DNA of 64,000 bases from Nonomuraea zeae (lineage in GTDB: Bacteria > Actinomycetota > Actinomycetes > Streptosporangiales > Streptosporangiaceae). The notes beneath the pieces are model-generated. The model saw only the letters and a list, made by a program, of their open reading frames with translations. It was not told where the DNA came from and did not search any database. Where the stretch lies: contig NZ_VCKX01000002.1 of the NCBI RefSeq assembly GCF_005889725.1, forward strand, positions 90,528 through 154,527, written 5' to 3'. Positions 34,510 through 43,627 of the stretch are shown here, one piece after another. Positions within the stretch are counted from its first letter, which is position 1. Every line of letters begins with the position of its first letter. The position numbers and the translations under genes were made by a program.

Positions 34510-35513
34510 CAGTCCTCCTTGATCGTCGAACGCGGGTCGAGCCGGCCGAGCGCCACGTCGACGGCCAGGTTCACCAGCAGGACGGCGCCGCCGTAGACGA
34601 GCACGACCCCTTGGACCACCGGATAGTCCTTGGCCTTGATCGCCTCCACGAGCGCGCTGCCGAGCCCCGGCCAGACGAACACGTTCTCCACCAGCACGCT
34701 GCCCGCGACCAGGCCGGAGATCAGCAGGCCGCCGATGGTGAGCGCGCCGGTGAGCAGGTTCGGCAGGGCGTGGCGCAGGTAGAGCAGGCGGGCGGGCAGG
34801 CGCTTGGCGCGGGCCGTGCGGATGTAGTCCGACGACAGCACCGACAGGGCCTCGACGCGGACGATCCTGGCCAGCGCCGCCGCCGGGCCGACAGCCAGGG
34901 CCAGCGCGGGCAGCACGTAGTAGGACGGGGTCAGCGAGCCGGAGACGTTCGCGACCGGCAGCAGCTCCCAGGTCACCGCGAACACCACGATCATGGCCAC
35001 GGCCAGCAGGAACTCCGGCACCACCGCCAGCAGCCCGCTGACGCCGGTGAACAGCAGCTCCGCTGCGCGCCTGCGCCCGCCGCGGGTCCACGCGGCCGCC
35101 GCCAGGCCCGCCGGGACGGCGATGAGCATCACGACCGTGAAGGCGACCAGGGCGAGCAGCGCGGTGTACGGGAGGCGGTCGGCGATCGTCCTGGACACCG
35201 GCAGCCCCGTGGCCATGGAGGCGCCGAGGTCCCCGCTGAACAGGCCGGTGGCGTACCGGGCGTACTGCTGCCAGATGGGCAGGTCGAGCCCGAGCTCGTG
35301 GGTCCGCGCGGCGACCAGCTCGGCGGAGGCCGTGATGCCCAGCGCGGCCCTGATCGGGTCGCCGGGGATGACGTGGATCATGCCGAACGTGGCGGTGATC
35401 AGCAGGAGCAGGGAGAGCAGAAAGCGCAGGAGGCGGCGCGCGAGGTAGGCGCCCCAGGGATGTCGCCGGCGCCGCGTCGCGGGGTGCCTGGGGTGGGTCA
35501 GGGGCACGGCCAT
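34509..35513 (-). CDS. Oligopeptide ABC transporter permease (DppB-like)
   Basis: 334 aa. The N-terminal YLARRLLRFLLSLLLLITATFGMIHVIPGDP is the signature first helix of the DppB/OppB family. Helices follow around TALLALVAFTVVMLIAVPAGLAA, FLLAVAMIVVFAVTWELLP and VLPALALAVGP, with DYIRTARAKRLPARLLYLRHALPN as the EAA coupling loop. The first gene of the operon; ATG 35513 is chosen by homology. Divergent from the substrate-binding lipoprotein across 212 nt. Confidence 0.9.
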   Translation of the reverse strand: MAVPLTHPRHPATRRRRHPWGAYLARRLLRFLLSLLLLITATFGMIHVIPGDPIRAALGITASAELVAARTHELGLDLPIWQQYARYATGLFSGDLGASMATGLPVSRTIADRLPYTALLALVAFTVVMLIAVPAGLAAAAWTRGGRRRAAELLFTGVSGLLAVVPEFLLAVAMIVVFAVTWELLPVANVSGSLTPSYYVLPALALAVGPAAALARIVRVEALSVLSSDYIRTARAKRLPARLLYLRHALPNLLTGALTIGGLLISGLVAGSVLVENVFVWPGLGSALVEAIKAKDYPVVQGVVLVYGGAVLLVNLAVDVALGRLDPRSTIKED

Positions 35514-35725
35514 GGCGGGAATCTTGTCATTTGCGAGCTGAGTCGGGAATCGTACGCATCGCCCAGTCTCACGGGGTGCTTCTGTCGGAACGGACAGGAA
35601 GTAGTCCGGATATACCGCTGGATTTGCGGTCTTCGTCGGATCCCACGATGACCAGGCCCGCACCTCGTACCACGCTGGCACTCATCGCAGCACCACTCAT
35701 CGCAGCATGGAGGATGGGAGACGAT

Positions 35726-37306
35726 ATGCGCGCTCGCCTGCTCGGGGTGCTCGGCGCGGTGGCCCTGGCGACCGCGGCGTGCGGCGGCTCCGGCGGGGCC
35801 CCGCCGCCGGCCGCGGGTAAATACGCCAGGGGCGCCACCTTCACGATGGCCATCATGGAGCCCGGCGACCTGAACCCGCTCCTGACCGCCCTGTCCGAGC
35901 CCCGCAACGTCGACTTCTTCCTCTACGACACGCTCGTCTCCTTCAAGGACGACGGCACGGTCATCCCCGGCCTGGCGACCTCGTGGAAGACCACCCCGAC
36001 CTCCGCCGAGTTCACCCTCGCCAAGGGCGTGACCTGCGCGGACGGCACGCCGCTGACGGCCGGGGACGTGGCCGCCGGCGTCAGCCACATCGCGGACCCG
36101 GCCAGCAAGTCCCAGCTCCTCGGCCTGTACGTGCCGGCCGACCTCAAGGCCCGCGCGGACGACAAGGCCGGCACGGTGACGATGACGGTGAAGACCCCCG
36201 ACCCCTTCCTGCTGCGGCGGCTGGCGTCGGTGTTCGTGGTCTGCGGCAAGGGCCTGTCCGACCCGGCTGGGCTCAAGGCCGGCAAGCACGGCACCGGCCT
36301 GTTCCAGATCACCGAGTCCGTGGCCGGCGACCACTACACGCTGACCAAGCGCCCCGAATACGCCTGGGGCCCCGGCGGCGCGACCGGCAAGGACGAGGGA
36401 CTGCCCGACAAGGTCGTGCTCAAGGTCGTCAAGAACGAGACCACGGCCGCGAACCTGCTGCTGTCCGGCCAGCTCAACGCCGCGTACGTGATCGGCCCCG
36501 ACCGCGCCCGCGCCGAGGCGAAGAAGCTGTTCAAGAGCGAGATCCGGCTCATGTTCGGCGAGTTCACCTACAACCAGGCGCAGGGCCGCCCGGCCCAGGA
36601 CGAGCGGGTGCGCCGGGCGCTCACGATGGGCCTCGACCTCGCCGAGCTGCAACGCGTGGCCACCGCGGGGACCGGCGCCACGCCTGAGGGGCTGAGCATG
36701 CAGCCCAAGGTCTGCCCGGGAGTGACGACGACCGCCCTTCCGGCGTTCGATCCGGCGGGCGCGGGGGCCCTGCTGGACGAGGCGGGCTGGGCCAAGGGAG
36801 CCGACGGCGTCCGGGCGAAGGACGGCAAGAGGCTGAAGCTCACGTTCCTCTATCTCGCCGAGCACGGGGACCCGGGCAAGTCGGTGGCCGAGCTGATGAA
36901 GCAGAAGTGGGCCGGGCTCGGGGTCGAGACCGAGCTCAGGCAGCTCACCTCGCCCCAGCTCGCCGGGGTGAACGACGGCTCGATGGACTGGGACGCCGGG
37001 TGGATCCAGGTCAACGTGCCGCTGCCGAGCATGATGGTGCCGTTCCTGTCGGGCGACGGGCCGCCGAAGGGCGCCAACTGGTCCTCCATCGCCAACGCCG
37101 ACTACGACCGGCTGGTGGGCGAGGCCGGGGCGGCCACGGGCGACGCGAGCTGCGCGAAGTGGAACGCCGCGGAGGAGGCGCTCTACAGGAAGGCGGACAT
37201 CGTCCCGTTCGCGGACATCACCCAGCCGCTGTTCGGGAACGGCGCGGAGTTCGGCCGGTTGGGCGGCTCGTTCGCGCCCAGCACGATTCGCATGATCGCC
37301 AGGTGA
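35726..37306 (+). CDS. Peptide ABC transporter substrate-binding lipoprotein (SBP_bac_5)
   Basis: 526 aa. A lipoprotein signal peptide MRARLLGVLGAVALATAACGG has its lipobox Cys at residue 19. Family 5 features: MEPGDLNPLL, YDTLVSFKDDGTVIPGLATSWK, and FDPAGAGALLDEAGWAKGADG with TFLYLAEHGD. It captures peptides outside the membrane and hands them to the divergently encoded permeases. GGGAG is 6 nt before ATG 35726. It meets the PucR gene end to end with only 2 nt between the stop codons. Confidence 0.9.
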   Translation: MRARLLGVLGAVALATAACGGSGGAPPPAAGKYARGATFTMAIMEPGDLNPLLTALSEPRNVDFFLYDTLVSFKDDGTVIPGLATSWKTTPTSAEFTLAKGVTCADGTPLTAGDVAAGVSHIADPASKSQLLGLYVPADLKARADDKAGTVTMTVKTPDPFLLRRLASVFVVCGKGLSDPAGLKAGKHGTGLFQITESVAGDHYTLTKRPEYAWGPGGATGKDEGLPDKVVLKVVKNETTAANLLLSGQLNAAYVIGPDRARAEAKKLFKSEIRLMFGEFTYNQAQGRPAQDERVRRALTMGLDLAELQRVATAGTGATPEGLSMQPKVCPGVTTTALPAFDPAGAGALLDEAGWAKGADGVRAKDGKRLKLTFLYLAEHGDPGKSVAELMKQKWAGLGVETELRQLTSPQLAGVNDGSMDWDAGWIQVNVPLPSMMVPFLSGDGPPKGANWSSIANADYDRLVGEAGAATGDASCAKWNAAEEALYRKADIVPFADITQPLFGNGAEFGRLGGSFAPSTIRMIAR

Positions 37307-37308
37307 CG

Positions 37309-38901
37309 CTAGGCGTACAGGCGGATCTGCAGGCTCACCGCGAGGCGGGCGTCCGGGTCGTCGAGGTCCAGGCCGGAGATCGCGGTCAGCCTGCGCAACC
37401 GGTAGCGGAAGGTGTTCTGGTGGACGCGTACCGACTTGGCCGCCGCGTGGACGTTGCCCAGGGCGTCGAGATAGGCCCGGAGCGTGCCCACCAGGTCCGT
37501 CCCGTGCTCGGCGTCGTAGGCGACCAGCTTCTCGTACGGGCCGGCCGGCGGCTGCTCCTCGGCCGCCACCAGATCCCCGAGCTGCAGTAACAGCGACTCG
37601 AAGTACACGTCCCCGTAGGCGGCCGCCACGCCGGAGATCCCTCGCGCGCGCAGGACGCGCAGGGCCCGTGCGGCGTCCGCCCGGGAGCGGCCCACGTCCG
37701 CCAGCGTGCTCACCAGGCGCCCGACGCCGATCGCCGCCGGGAAGCGCCGGCCGGTCCTGGCCAGGAAGCTCTCCGCCACGCGCACCGCCCGCCGCTCGGC
37801 GTCCGCGGCCTGGACGTGCAGCGGCAGCACCGCGTACGCCACGCCGCCCACCAGCGCCGCCGCGGCGTGCGGGTGGATGGCGCCCACGTGCAGGGCGAGC
37901 GCGTCGCAGAACCGCTGCCGCTCGCCCTCCCGCCCCGCCACGTCCTCCATGGCCGTCTCGTCGAGCCCGGCGGCCAGCACGCACACGCGCTCGGTCGTGA
38001 TGCCCAGCCGGGCCGCGGCGTCGGCGGCGTCCCTGCCGCCCTCCAGCACGGTGGACAGCAGGTCGGCACGCAGCCGGCGCTGGGCGTCCGCGCCCGCGCG
38101 CTGGCGCAGCAGGTGCAGCGCGACGATCTTGGCGGCGTCGGCGAACGCCCTGCGCCGGTGCTCGGGCAGCGGGCCGGGCACCGTGGCCCACATCGAGCCC
38201 AGGATCTCGTCCCCGGCGCGGACGGCGATGGCGGTCCTGGGCAGCATGCCGCCGCCCAGGTCGAAGAAGATGGGGTCGCGGCTCTGGTACAGCTCGCGGT
38301 AGATGCCGCGTTCCTCCTGCAGCCGCTGGTACTTCTCCGGCACCTTCCGCCCCAGGACGGTCTCCACGCGCGCCTGGTCCGCCTCGTCCTGCCGCCCGGA
38401 GAACGCCAGCACCCGCGACGACCTGTCCTCGATCGTGATGGGCGCGTCCAGCAGCTCGCACACGGCGTTGGCCAGCGTGAACAGGTCGTCGGGCGGCTCG
38501 GCCGGCTCCCCGGGCCCGCCGACGTCGCCCTCGGCGAGCAGGGCCCGTAACAGGGCCGCCACCTGCGCCCACGACGCCGCCCTGGTCAGGCCGAGCAGCA
38601 CCACCCCGGTCTCCGTCACGGTCGTCCGCACGCGGTCGTCCACCGCGACGGGCGACTTCACGACCAGACCGGCGGCGCCCAGCTTGCCGAGCGCCCGCAG
38701 CAGCTCGCAGATGCGGTCACCGCCGTCCACGCCCACGCCGAGCAGGATCGTGCCCGGCGGGGTGGTCAGCTCGTCGAGCGGGTCGTAGATCTGCACCGTG
38801 ACCACGTCGGCGTCCATGTCGCCGGGGGCGGCGACGATGTCGAGGAACGTCGAGCCGAGGTCGTCCAGGATCCGGCCGAGGGTGGTCAACCTAAGTCTCA
38901 T
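37309..38901 (-). CDS. PucR family transcriptional regulator
   Basis: 530 aa. A PucR-like N-terminal region (LTTLGRILDDLGSTFLDIVAAP; DADVVTVQIYDPLDELTTPPGTILLGVG) is followed by a GGDEF-related middle section (AAIGVGRLVSTLADVGRSRADAARAL) and the C-terminal helix-turn-helix VRAYLDALGNVHAAAKSVRVHQNTFRYRLRRL. PucR-type regulators usually respond to small nitrogenous compounds. ATG 38901 overlaps the GNAT stop by 11 nt; an ATG at 38922 in the same frame is an alternative. Last gene of the coupled hydrolase-GNAT-PucR operon; the likely controller of this peptide locus. Confidence 0.88.
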   Translation of the reverse strand: MRLRLTTLGRILDDLGSTFLDIVAAPGDMDADVVTVQIYDPLDELTTPPGTILLGVGVDGGDRICELLRALGKLGAAGLVVKSPVAVDDRVRTTVTETGVVLLGLTRAASWAQVAALLRALLAEGDVGGPGEPAEPPDDLFTLANAVCELLDAPITIEDRSSRVLAFSGRQDEADQARVETVLGRKVPEKYQRLQEERGIYRELYQSRDPIFFDLGGGMLPRTAIAVRAGDEILGSMWATVPGPLPEHRRRAFADAAKIVALHLLRQRAGADAQRRLRADLLSTVLEGGRDAADAAARLGITTERVCVLAAGLDETAMEDVAGREGERQRFCDALALHVGAIHPHAAAALVGGVAYAVLPLHVQAADAERRAVRVAESFLARTGRRFPAAIGVGRLVSTLADVGRSRADAARALRVLRARGISGVAAAYGDVYFESLLLQLGDLVAAEEQPPAGPYEKLVAYDAEHGTDLVGTLRAYLDALGNVHAAAKSVRVHQNTFRYRLRRLTAISGLDLDDPDARLAVSLQIRLYA

Positions 38902-39643
38902 CTCCCAGGACATACCAGCCATCGCGGGTGACGTCGACGATCATGTGTCCCGTCTCGCCGCTCGTGAGCAGTGCCTCCCGTACGGCCGCGCGCCAGCGGG
39001 CGGCGGTGGCGGGGGAGAGGGCGCGCAGGGTCTCGATGTCCCGGGGCATCGCGATCGCGAGCCGGCCCCGGGATCCACCACCCTCCGTCGTGCGGTGCGG
39101 CTCGTCGCCGTCGCGGCCGAGCAGCACGATCGCGCCGCTCAGGTCCGCCTCGGGCCGGTCACGCGGGGGCGCGCTCAGGTCCCAGACGACGTAGAGCCGG
39201 TCGGTGTCCTCGCCCGCGTTGATCGCGTCGCGCATCGTCCCGTAGAAGTCGGGCAGGTACGCGGCCGGCCGGGCGCCGAGCTTGTGGATGTTCAGATAGG
39301 CGTTCCTGCTGACCAGCGGATCGAACGTCCACGACACCGCGGACACGCCCCTGGCCAGCGCCCAGGCCCGCTGGTGCTCCTTGAGCGCCAGGCCGAGCCC
39401 GCCCCTGGCGCCGGGCAGCACGCCGGTGATGTGGGAGTGCAGGTGCCCGTCGCCGGCGAAGAAGCCGATGGAGACGCCGACGAGCTCGCCGCCCCTGCGC
39501 GCGCCCGCGACATAGCCGCCGACGTGCGCGATCGACCGGATGAGGCCGGGGTCGAGCAGCTCCTTGTGCCAGATCTTCGTGATCAGGTCGGCGGCCTGGT
39601 GGTGCTCGTCGAGGCCGGTGAGCTCGGCGATGGTGATCGTCAC
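38891..39643 (-). CDS. GNAT family acetyltransferase (COG3375-like)
   Basis: 250 aa. It starts VTITIAELTGLDEHHQAADLITKIW, then GGYVAGARRGGELVGVSIGFF, and the acetyl-CoA loop VLPGARGGLGLALKEHQRAWALARG with VSWTFDPLVSRNAYLNIHKLGA. The C-terminal 70 residues are an extra beta region. GTG 39643 overlaps the preceding stop as GTGA, with no good ribosome site, so its translation depends on the upstream gene. Partnered with a D-peptide-type hydrolase and D-aminoacylase, it might acetylate or handle released amino acids, but the substrate is not known. Confidence 0.82.
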   Translation of the reverse strand: MTITIAELTGLDEHHQAADLITKIWHKELLDPGLIRSIAHVGGYVAGARRGGELVGVSIGFFAGDGHLHSHITGVLPGARGGLGLALKEHQRAWALARGVSAVSWTFDPLVSRNAYLNIHKLGARPAAYLPDFYGTMRDAINAGEDTDRLYVVWDLSAPPRDRPEADLSGAIVLLGRDGDEPHRTTEGGGSRGRLAIAMPRDIETLRALSPATAARWRAAVREALLTSGETGHMIVDVTRDGWYVLGDET

Positions 39644-40917
39644 GAGGTCTTGGGGGTGGAGCGCACGCCGAAGTACAGGTGCGGCGATCCGTCCCGCAGC
39701 GAGTAGAACGCGCCGGGCGTCCAGAGGCGGTCGCCGGGCCGGCGGGCCAGGAACCTGTGCTCGCCCGTGGGCACCAGGTCGAAGCTCATGGGCGGCTGCA
39801 GGTCGGCGAGGTCGCTGGTGTTCTCGTAGATCAGCTCGGCGGTCCGTACGGTGATGCGGGCTCCTGTGCGTTCGTACACGCCCTCGTGCGCGGCGAGATC
39901 GTGCTCCGACGGCGGGTCGGGCGGCTGCGGCGGGCTCGGCGGACGCAGCCCGGCGAGCCGGGGGAACAGGTCGGCGGCGACGGCGTGGAAGAAGCCGTCG
40001 GTGTCGCCGCCGTTCGCCAGGAGCGCGATCACGGTGCCCGTGGAGGGGACCACCCACAGCATCGCGGCCTGGCCGATCGTGTTGCCGCCGTGCAGCAGGA
40101 CAGGGGTGCCGTCCCAGGTGTCGAGGATCCAGCCGAGGCCCCAGTGCGTGCCGTAGACGCGCGCGGGCACCTCGACCCGTGGCTTGGCCATCGCCCGCAC
40201 GCTCTCCTCCGACAGCGGGCCGCCGCCCGCGGCGAAGGTGCGGCCGAAGCGGACCAGGTCGGCGGCCGTCGCGCAGATCTGGCCCGCAGGGCTGTTGGAG
40301 CGCATGATGCCCCAGGTCGGAGTGGGGTCGTTCGCGTCGCCGAGGTGGCCGGTCGCGGCGCGGAAGCGCAGGACGTCCTCGGGCAGCGTCCAGGTGCCGG
40401 TCAGGCCGAGCGGGGTGACGAGCTGGTCGCGCAGGGCGGTGTCCCAGACCTTGCCGGTGATGACCTCGACGACGCGGCCGGCGACGGAGAAGCCGCCGTT
40501 GCTGTAGGAGTGCGTGGCGCCCGCCGGGTGGGCGAGCGGCCTGGCGGCGATGGCGGTGACGTACTTCTCCAGGCAGTCGTCACCGCGTCCCGTGTCGTGG
40601 AAGAAGTCGCCGTCGAGACCGCTGGTGTGGGTGAGCAGGTGCTCGATCGTCACGCTCGGATCGATCTCCGGCAGCACCTCCGAGACGGGCGTGCCCAGCG
40701 TGAGCCTGCCCTGCTCGATCAGCAGCATGATCATCGCGGTCGTCCAGACCTTGGTCACCGAGCCGATCTGGAACAGCGAGCCCGGCGTGGCCTCGACGCC
40801 CGTGTCCCGGTTGAGCAGCCCGCCGGCCTGCCGGTGGATCTCACCGTCATGCCAGTACGCCGTGGAAGCCCCGGGCACCTGGAACTCCTCGATCAACTCC
40901 GCCAGGCGAATCGTCAT
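39640..40917 (-). CDS. Serine hydrolase (beta-lactamase/D-aminopeptidase fold)
   Basis: 425 aa, no signal peptide, so cytoplasmic. Motifs: S53-V-T-K56 in QIGSVTKVWT, Y138-S-N in HSYSNGGFSVAG and LLHGGNTIG as third motif. The C-terminal lipocalin-like section (from HEGVYERTGARITVRT) resembles that of D-aminopeptidase and related hydrolases. It starts the operon with GNAT and PucR and faces the D-aminoacylase gene across 118 nt, so a role with D-amino-acid peptides is the best guess. ATG 40917 by homology; an upstream frame extension to 40962 looks non-coding. Confidence 0.87.
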   Translation of the reverse strand: MTIRLAELIEEFQVPGASTAYWHDGEIHRQAGGLLNRDTGVEATPGSLFQIGSVTKVWTTAMIMLLIEQGRLTLGTPVSEVLPEIDPSVTIEHLLTHTSGLDGDFFHDTGRGDDCLEKYVTAIAARPLAHPAGATHSYSNGGFSVAGRVVEVITGKVWDTALRDQLVTPLGLTGTWTLPEDVLRFRAATGHLGDANDPTPTWGIMRSNSPAGQICATAADLVRFGRTFAAGGGPLSEESVRAMAKPRVEVPARVYGTHWGLGWILDTWDGTPVLLHGGNTIGQAAMLWVVPSTGTVIALLANGGDTDGFFHAVAADLFPRLAGLRPPSPPQPPDPPSEHDLAAHEGVYERTGARITVRTAELIYENTSDLADLQPPMSFDLVPTGEHRFLARRPGDRLWTPGAFYSLRDGSPHLYFGVRSTPKTS

Positions 40918-41035
40918 GCCTGGCACGCTAGGCGTCCTCCGGGCTACCGCTCTTCGTCGCATCCGACCAACGCGGGCCGCCTTGTTCGGTGCTTCACAAC
41001 AAGATTTCCCGACTTATGGGGTGTTGGGTGGTTGC

Positions 41036-42550
41036 ATGGTTGATCTCATCCTTCGTGGTGGAACGGTGTACGACGGTCTTGGGTCTGCGGCTTTCGTGGG
41101 TGACGTCGCCATATCGGAGGGGCGGATCGTGCCCGGGGACGACATCGTGGGGGCGCGGCGAGTGATCGACGTGACGGGGCTGGCCGTGGCGCCCGGGTTC
41201 GTGGACGCGCACGCGCATTCCGACCTGGTGCCGCTGATGGCCGAGGCGCAGCCGTTCAAGCTGCTGCAGGGGGTCACCACCGAGGTCAACGGCAACTGCG
41301 GCTTCTCCTACGCGCCCGACGCCTCGGCGCTGGAGGAGCTGACGGGCGCGGAGGTGCCGGACTGGACGTTCGCCGACTACCTGGCGGCGGTCGAGGCCGC
41401 CGGGCCCGTGAACCACGTGGCGACGCTCGTCGGGCACTCGACGCTGCGCGGGGCCGTGGCCGGGTTCGCCGAGCGGCTGCGGGAGGGAGACCTGGCGCGG
41501 ATGTGCGACCTGGCCGTGGCGGCCTTCGAGGCCGGGGCCTGCGGCCTGTCGAGCGGGCTGATCTACCCGCCGGGCAGCTACGCGGGCATCGACGAGCTGG
41601 TGGCGCTGGCCAGGGTGGCGCACGGGTACGGGGTGCCGTACACGACTCACATGCGCGACGAGGGCGCCGGGCTCGCGGCGGCGCTCGACGAGGCGGTGGA
41701 GATCGCGCGGCGGGCACGGGTGCGGCTGCAGGTGTCGCACTGCAAGGTGGCCGGCCGCCCGAACCACGGGCAGGCCGGGATGCTGCTCGCCAAGCTGCAC
41801 GCGGCCAGGGCCGGCGGGGTGGACGTGCGCGGGGACCAGTACCCGTACCTGGCGGGCTCGACCGTGCTCGCCGCGCTGCTGCCACCGTCGGCGCTGGCCG
41901 GCGGCGGGGTGCGGGACGCGCTCGCGACGCCGGAGGAGCGGGCCCGGCTGCGCGCCACGGCCGAGGCGGGCGGGACCGGCGCGGGGCTCTGGCAGGACGC
42001 CACTCCGGAGGGGGTGCTGGTCACCGCGCACGCCGAGCCGTCCTACGCGGGCCGCACGCTGGCCGCCATCGCCGCCGGCCGCGACTGCTGGGAGGTGGCG
42101 TGCGACCTGATCGCCGCCGACCCCGCCGCGACGATGGTGGTCTCCCTGATGGCCGAGGAGGACGTGGCCGAGATCATGGCCGACCCGCTCATCGGCATCG
42201 GCTCCGACAACGGCCTGCCCACCGGCCTGGAGCACCCGCGCACGTGGGGCTGCTTCCCGCGCTTCCTCGGCACGTACGTGCGGGAGCGGCGGGTTGTGCC
42301 CTGGGAGGAGGCGGTACGCAAGATGACCTCCGCGACCGCGGACCAGTTCGCCCTGCGCGGACGCGGCTGGCTCGGGCCGGGCGCGTGGGCCGACATCTGC
42401 GTCTTCGACCCGGACACCGTCGGCCACACCGGCACGTACGCCGACCCGGCCGTCCGCCCGTCCGGCATCGTCCACGTCCTGCTGGACGGGCACGTGGTGG
42501 TGGAGTCCGGCGAGTTCAGCGGCGAGCGCAGAGGCCGCGTACTCCGCTGA
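41036..42550 (+). CDS. D-aminoacylase / N-acyl-D-amino-acid deacylase family amidohydrolase
   Basis: 504 aa, typical length. MVDLILRGGTVYDGLGSAAFVGDVAISEGRI opens the beta-sandwich, followed by PGFVDAHAHSDLVP with the metal-binding HxH, VTTEVNGNCGFS with the Cys ligand typical of D-aminoacylases, GLIYPPGSYAG, RLQVSHCKVAGRPNHG and IGIGSDNGLPTG. These enzymes hydrolyse N-acyl-D-amino acids or dipeptides. The gene faces a serine hydrolase and PucR operon and is next to a peptide transporter, which fits D-peptide catabolism. No strong ribosome site was seen; ATG 41036. Confidence 0.92.
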   Translation: MVDLILRGGTVYDGLGSAAFVGDVAISEGRIVPGDDIVGARRVIDVTGLAVAPGFVDAHAHSDLVPLMAEAQPFKLLQGVTTEVNGNCGFSYAPDASALEELTGAEVPDWTFADYLAAVEAAGPVNHVATLVGHSTLRGAVAGFAERLREGDLARMCDLAVAAFEAGACGLSSGLIYPPGSYAGIDELVALARVAHGYGVPYTTHMRDEGAGLAAALDEAVEIARRARVRLQVSHCKVAGRPNHGQAGMLLAKLHAARAGGVDVRGDQYPYLAGSTVLAALLPPSALAGGGVRDALATPEERARLRATAEAGGTGAGLWQDATPEGVLVTAHAEPSYAGRTLAAIAAGRDCWEVACDLIAADPAATMVVSLMAEEDVAEIMADPLIGIGSDNGLPTGLEHPRTWGCFPRFLGTYVRERRVVPWEEAVRKMTSATADQFALRGRGWLGPGAWADICVFDPDTVGHTGTYADPAVRPSGIVHVLLDGHVVVESGEFSGERRGRVLR

Positions 42551-42618
42551 GACCGGCCTGCGGCCTTCATGACTGACCGCGTGCCGGCCAGGAGCACCGG
42601 GCCCGGCCGGCCGGCCGG

Positions 42619-43572
42619 TCAGGAGAAGGCGTCCAGGCCGGTGAGCTCGCTGGACAGGCGCCACAGGCGGGCCGCCGCGCCGGGGTCGGTCGCCCAGGGC
42701 TTGACGCCGCCGATCAGCATGTCGTCCGTGGTGGCCGGCTCGGCGATGTCGCAATCCTGGCAGTACGCGCCGCCGTACTCGTCGAGCAGGGGAGACGTCG
42801 CGGCCCACACGGCGGTGGCCGCTCCCTGCTCCGGGGTCTTGAACCCGGCCGCCTGCGTGCCGTCCCGGCCGATCCAGCCCTGGGCGATCTGCTCCTCCCT
42901 GGGGATGCGCCGCTGCAACGGGGTGAGGATGCTGCCCGGGTGCACCGCGAACGCCCGCAGGCCGGCGGCCGCGCCGAGCGCGTCGAGGTGCACGGCGAAC
43001 AGGGCGTTGGCGGTCTTGGACTGCCCGTACGCCGCCCAGTGGTCGTAGCCGTCGCGGAAGTGGAGGTCGTCCCAGCGGATGTCCGACAGGAAGTGCCCCG
43101 CCGAGGCCACCGACACGACCCGGGCCCCGGCGGCGAACGCCGGACGCAGGCGGTTGACCAGGGCGTGGTGCCCGAGGTGGTTGATGGCGAAATGCGCCTC
43201 CCAGCCCGGCCCGACGAGCGTGTGCGGGAACGCCATGACGCCCGCACCGTTGATCACGATGTCGAGCGTCCTGCCGGTCTCCAGGAACCGCTCGCCGAAC
43301 TTCCGTACGCTGTCCAGGCTCGCCAGGTCGAGCTCGCGTACCTCCGTCCCCGGGACGTCGCGCAGCGCCTCCTTCGCCACGGCGGGCCGCCGCGCGGGCA
43401 CGATGACGTGCGCGCCGGCCCGCGCGAGCGCGCTCGACGCCGCCAGCCCGAGCCCGGAGTAGCCGCCGGTGACCAGGACGTTCCTGCCGGACAGATCGAT
43501 GCCGGCCAGGACCTCGTCCGCGGTGCTGCGCGCGTCGAAGCCCGAGCCGATCCTGTGTTGCGTGATCGTCAT
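42619..43572 (-). CDS. Short-chain dehydrogenase/reductase (SDR)
   Basis: 317 aa. NAD(P)-binding TGGYSGLGLAASSALARAG, VINGAGVMAFP (NxAG), active-site S in VVSVASAGH, and Y-G-Q-S-K in AAYGQSKTANALFAVHL. This class resembles WW-domain/retinol dehydrogenase-like SDRs of actinomycetes. Divergent from a MerR regulator, whose predicted site lies in a 19-bp spacer of this gene's promoter. The ATG is only about 7 nt after the predicted -10, so the transcript should be leaderless and no ribosome site is needed. Confidence 0.9.
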   Translation of the reverse strand: MTITQHRIGSGFDARSTADEVLAGIDLSGRNVLVTGGYSGLGLAASSALARAGAHVIVPARRPAVAKEALRDVPGTEVRELDLASLDSVRKFGERFLETGRTLDIVINGAGVMAFPHTLVGPGWEAHFAINHLGHHALVNRLRPAFAAGARVVSVASAGHFLSDIRWDDLHFRDGYDHWAAYGQSKTANALFAVHLDALGAAAGLRAFAVHPGSILTPLQRRIPREEQIAQGWIGRDGTQAAGFKTPEQGAATAVWAATSPLLDEYGGAYCQDCDIAEPATTDDMLIGGVKPWATDPGAAARLWRLSSELTGLDAFS

Positions 43573-43579
43573 GCCCGCC

Positions 43580-43610
43580 ACGGTAAAAGCTAGAGTGCAA
43601 TCTAGGTCAA
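43580..43610 (-). promoter_or_regulatory. MerR-type promoter of the SDR gene
   Basis: On the minus strand, a -35 TTGACC (43605-43610) and a -10 TACCGT (43580-43585) are separated by 19 bp, the overlong spacer typical of MerR-activated promoters. The spacer contains a 16-bp near-palindrome CTAGAGTGCAATCTAG (43590-43605, 14 of 16 symmetric). It lies between the divergent SDR and MerR genes. Confidence 0.75.
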
Positions 43611-43627
43611 GCTGTACGCTGGACGGC

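Noticed and set aside
32791..34596. 601-codon + strand frame opposite the peptide transporter
   Set aside because: Low-complexity Arg/Gly/His composition; the minus strand has full ABC motifs.
35498..38572. 1024-codon minus strand frame through the binding protein and PucR genes
   Set aside because: Overlaps two well-supported genes and has random-like Arg/Gly/Ala sequence.
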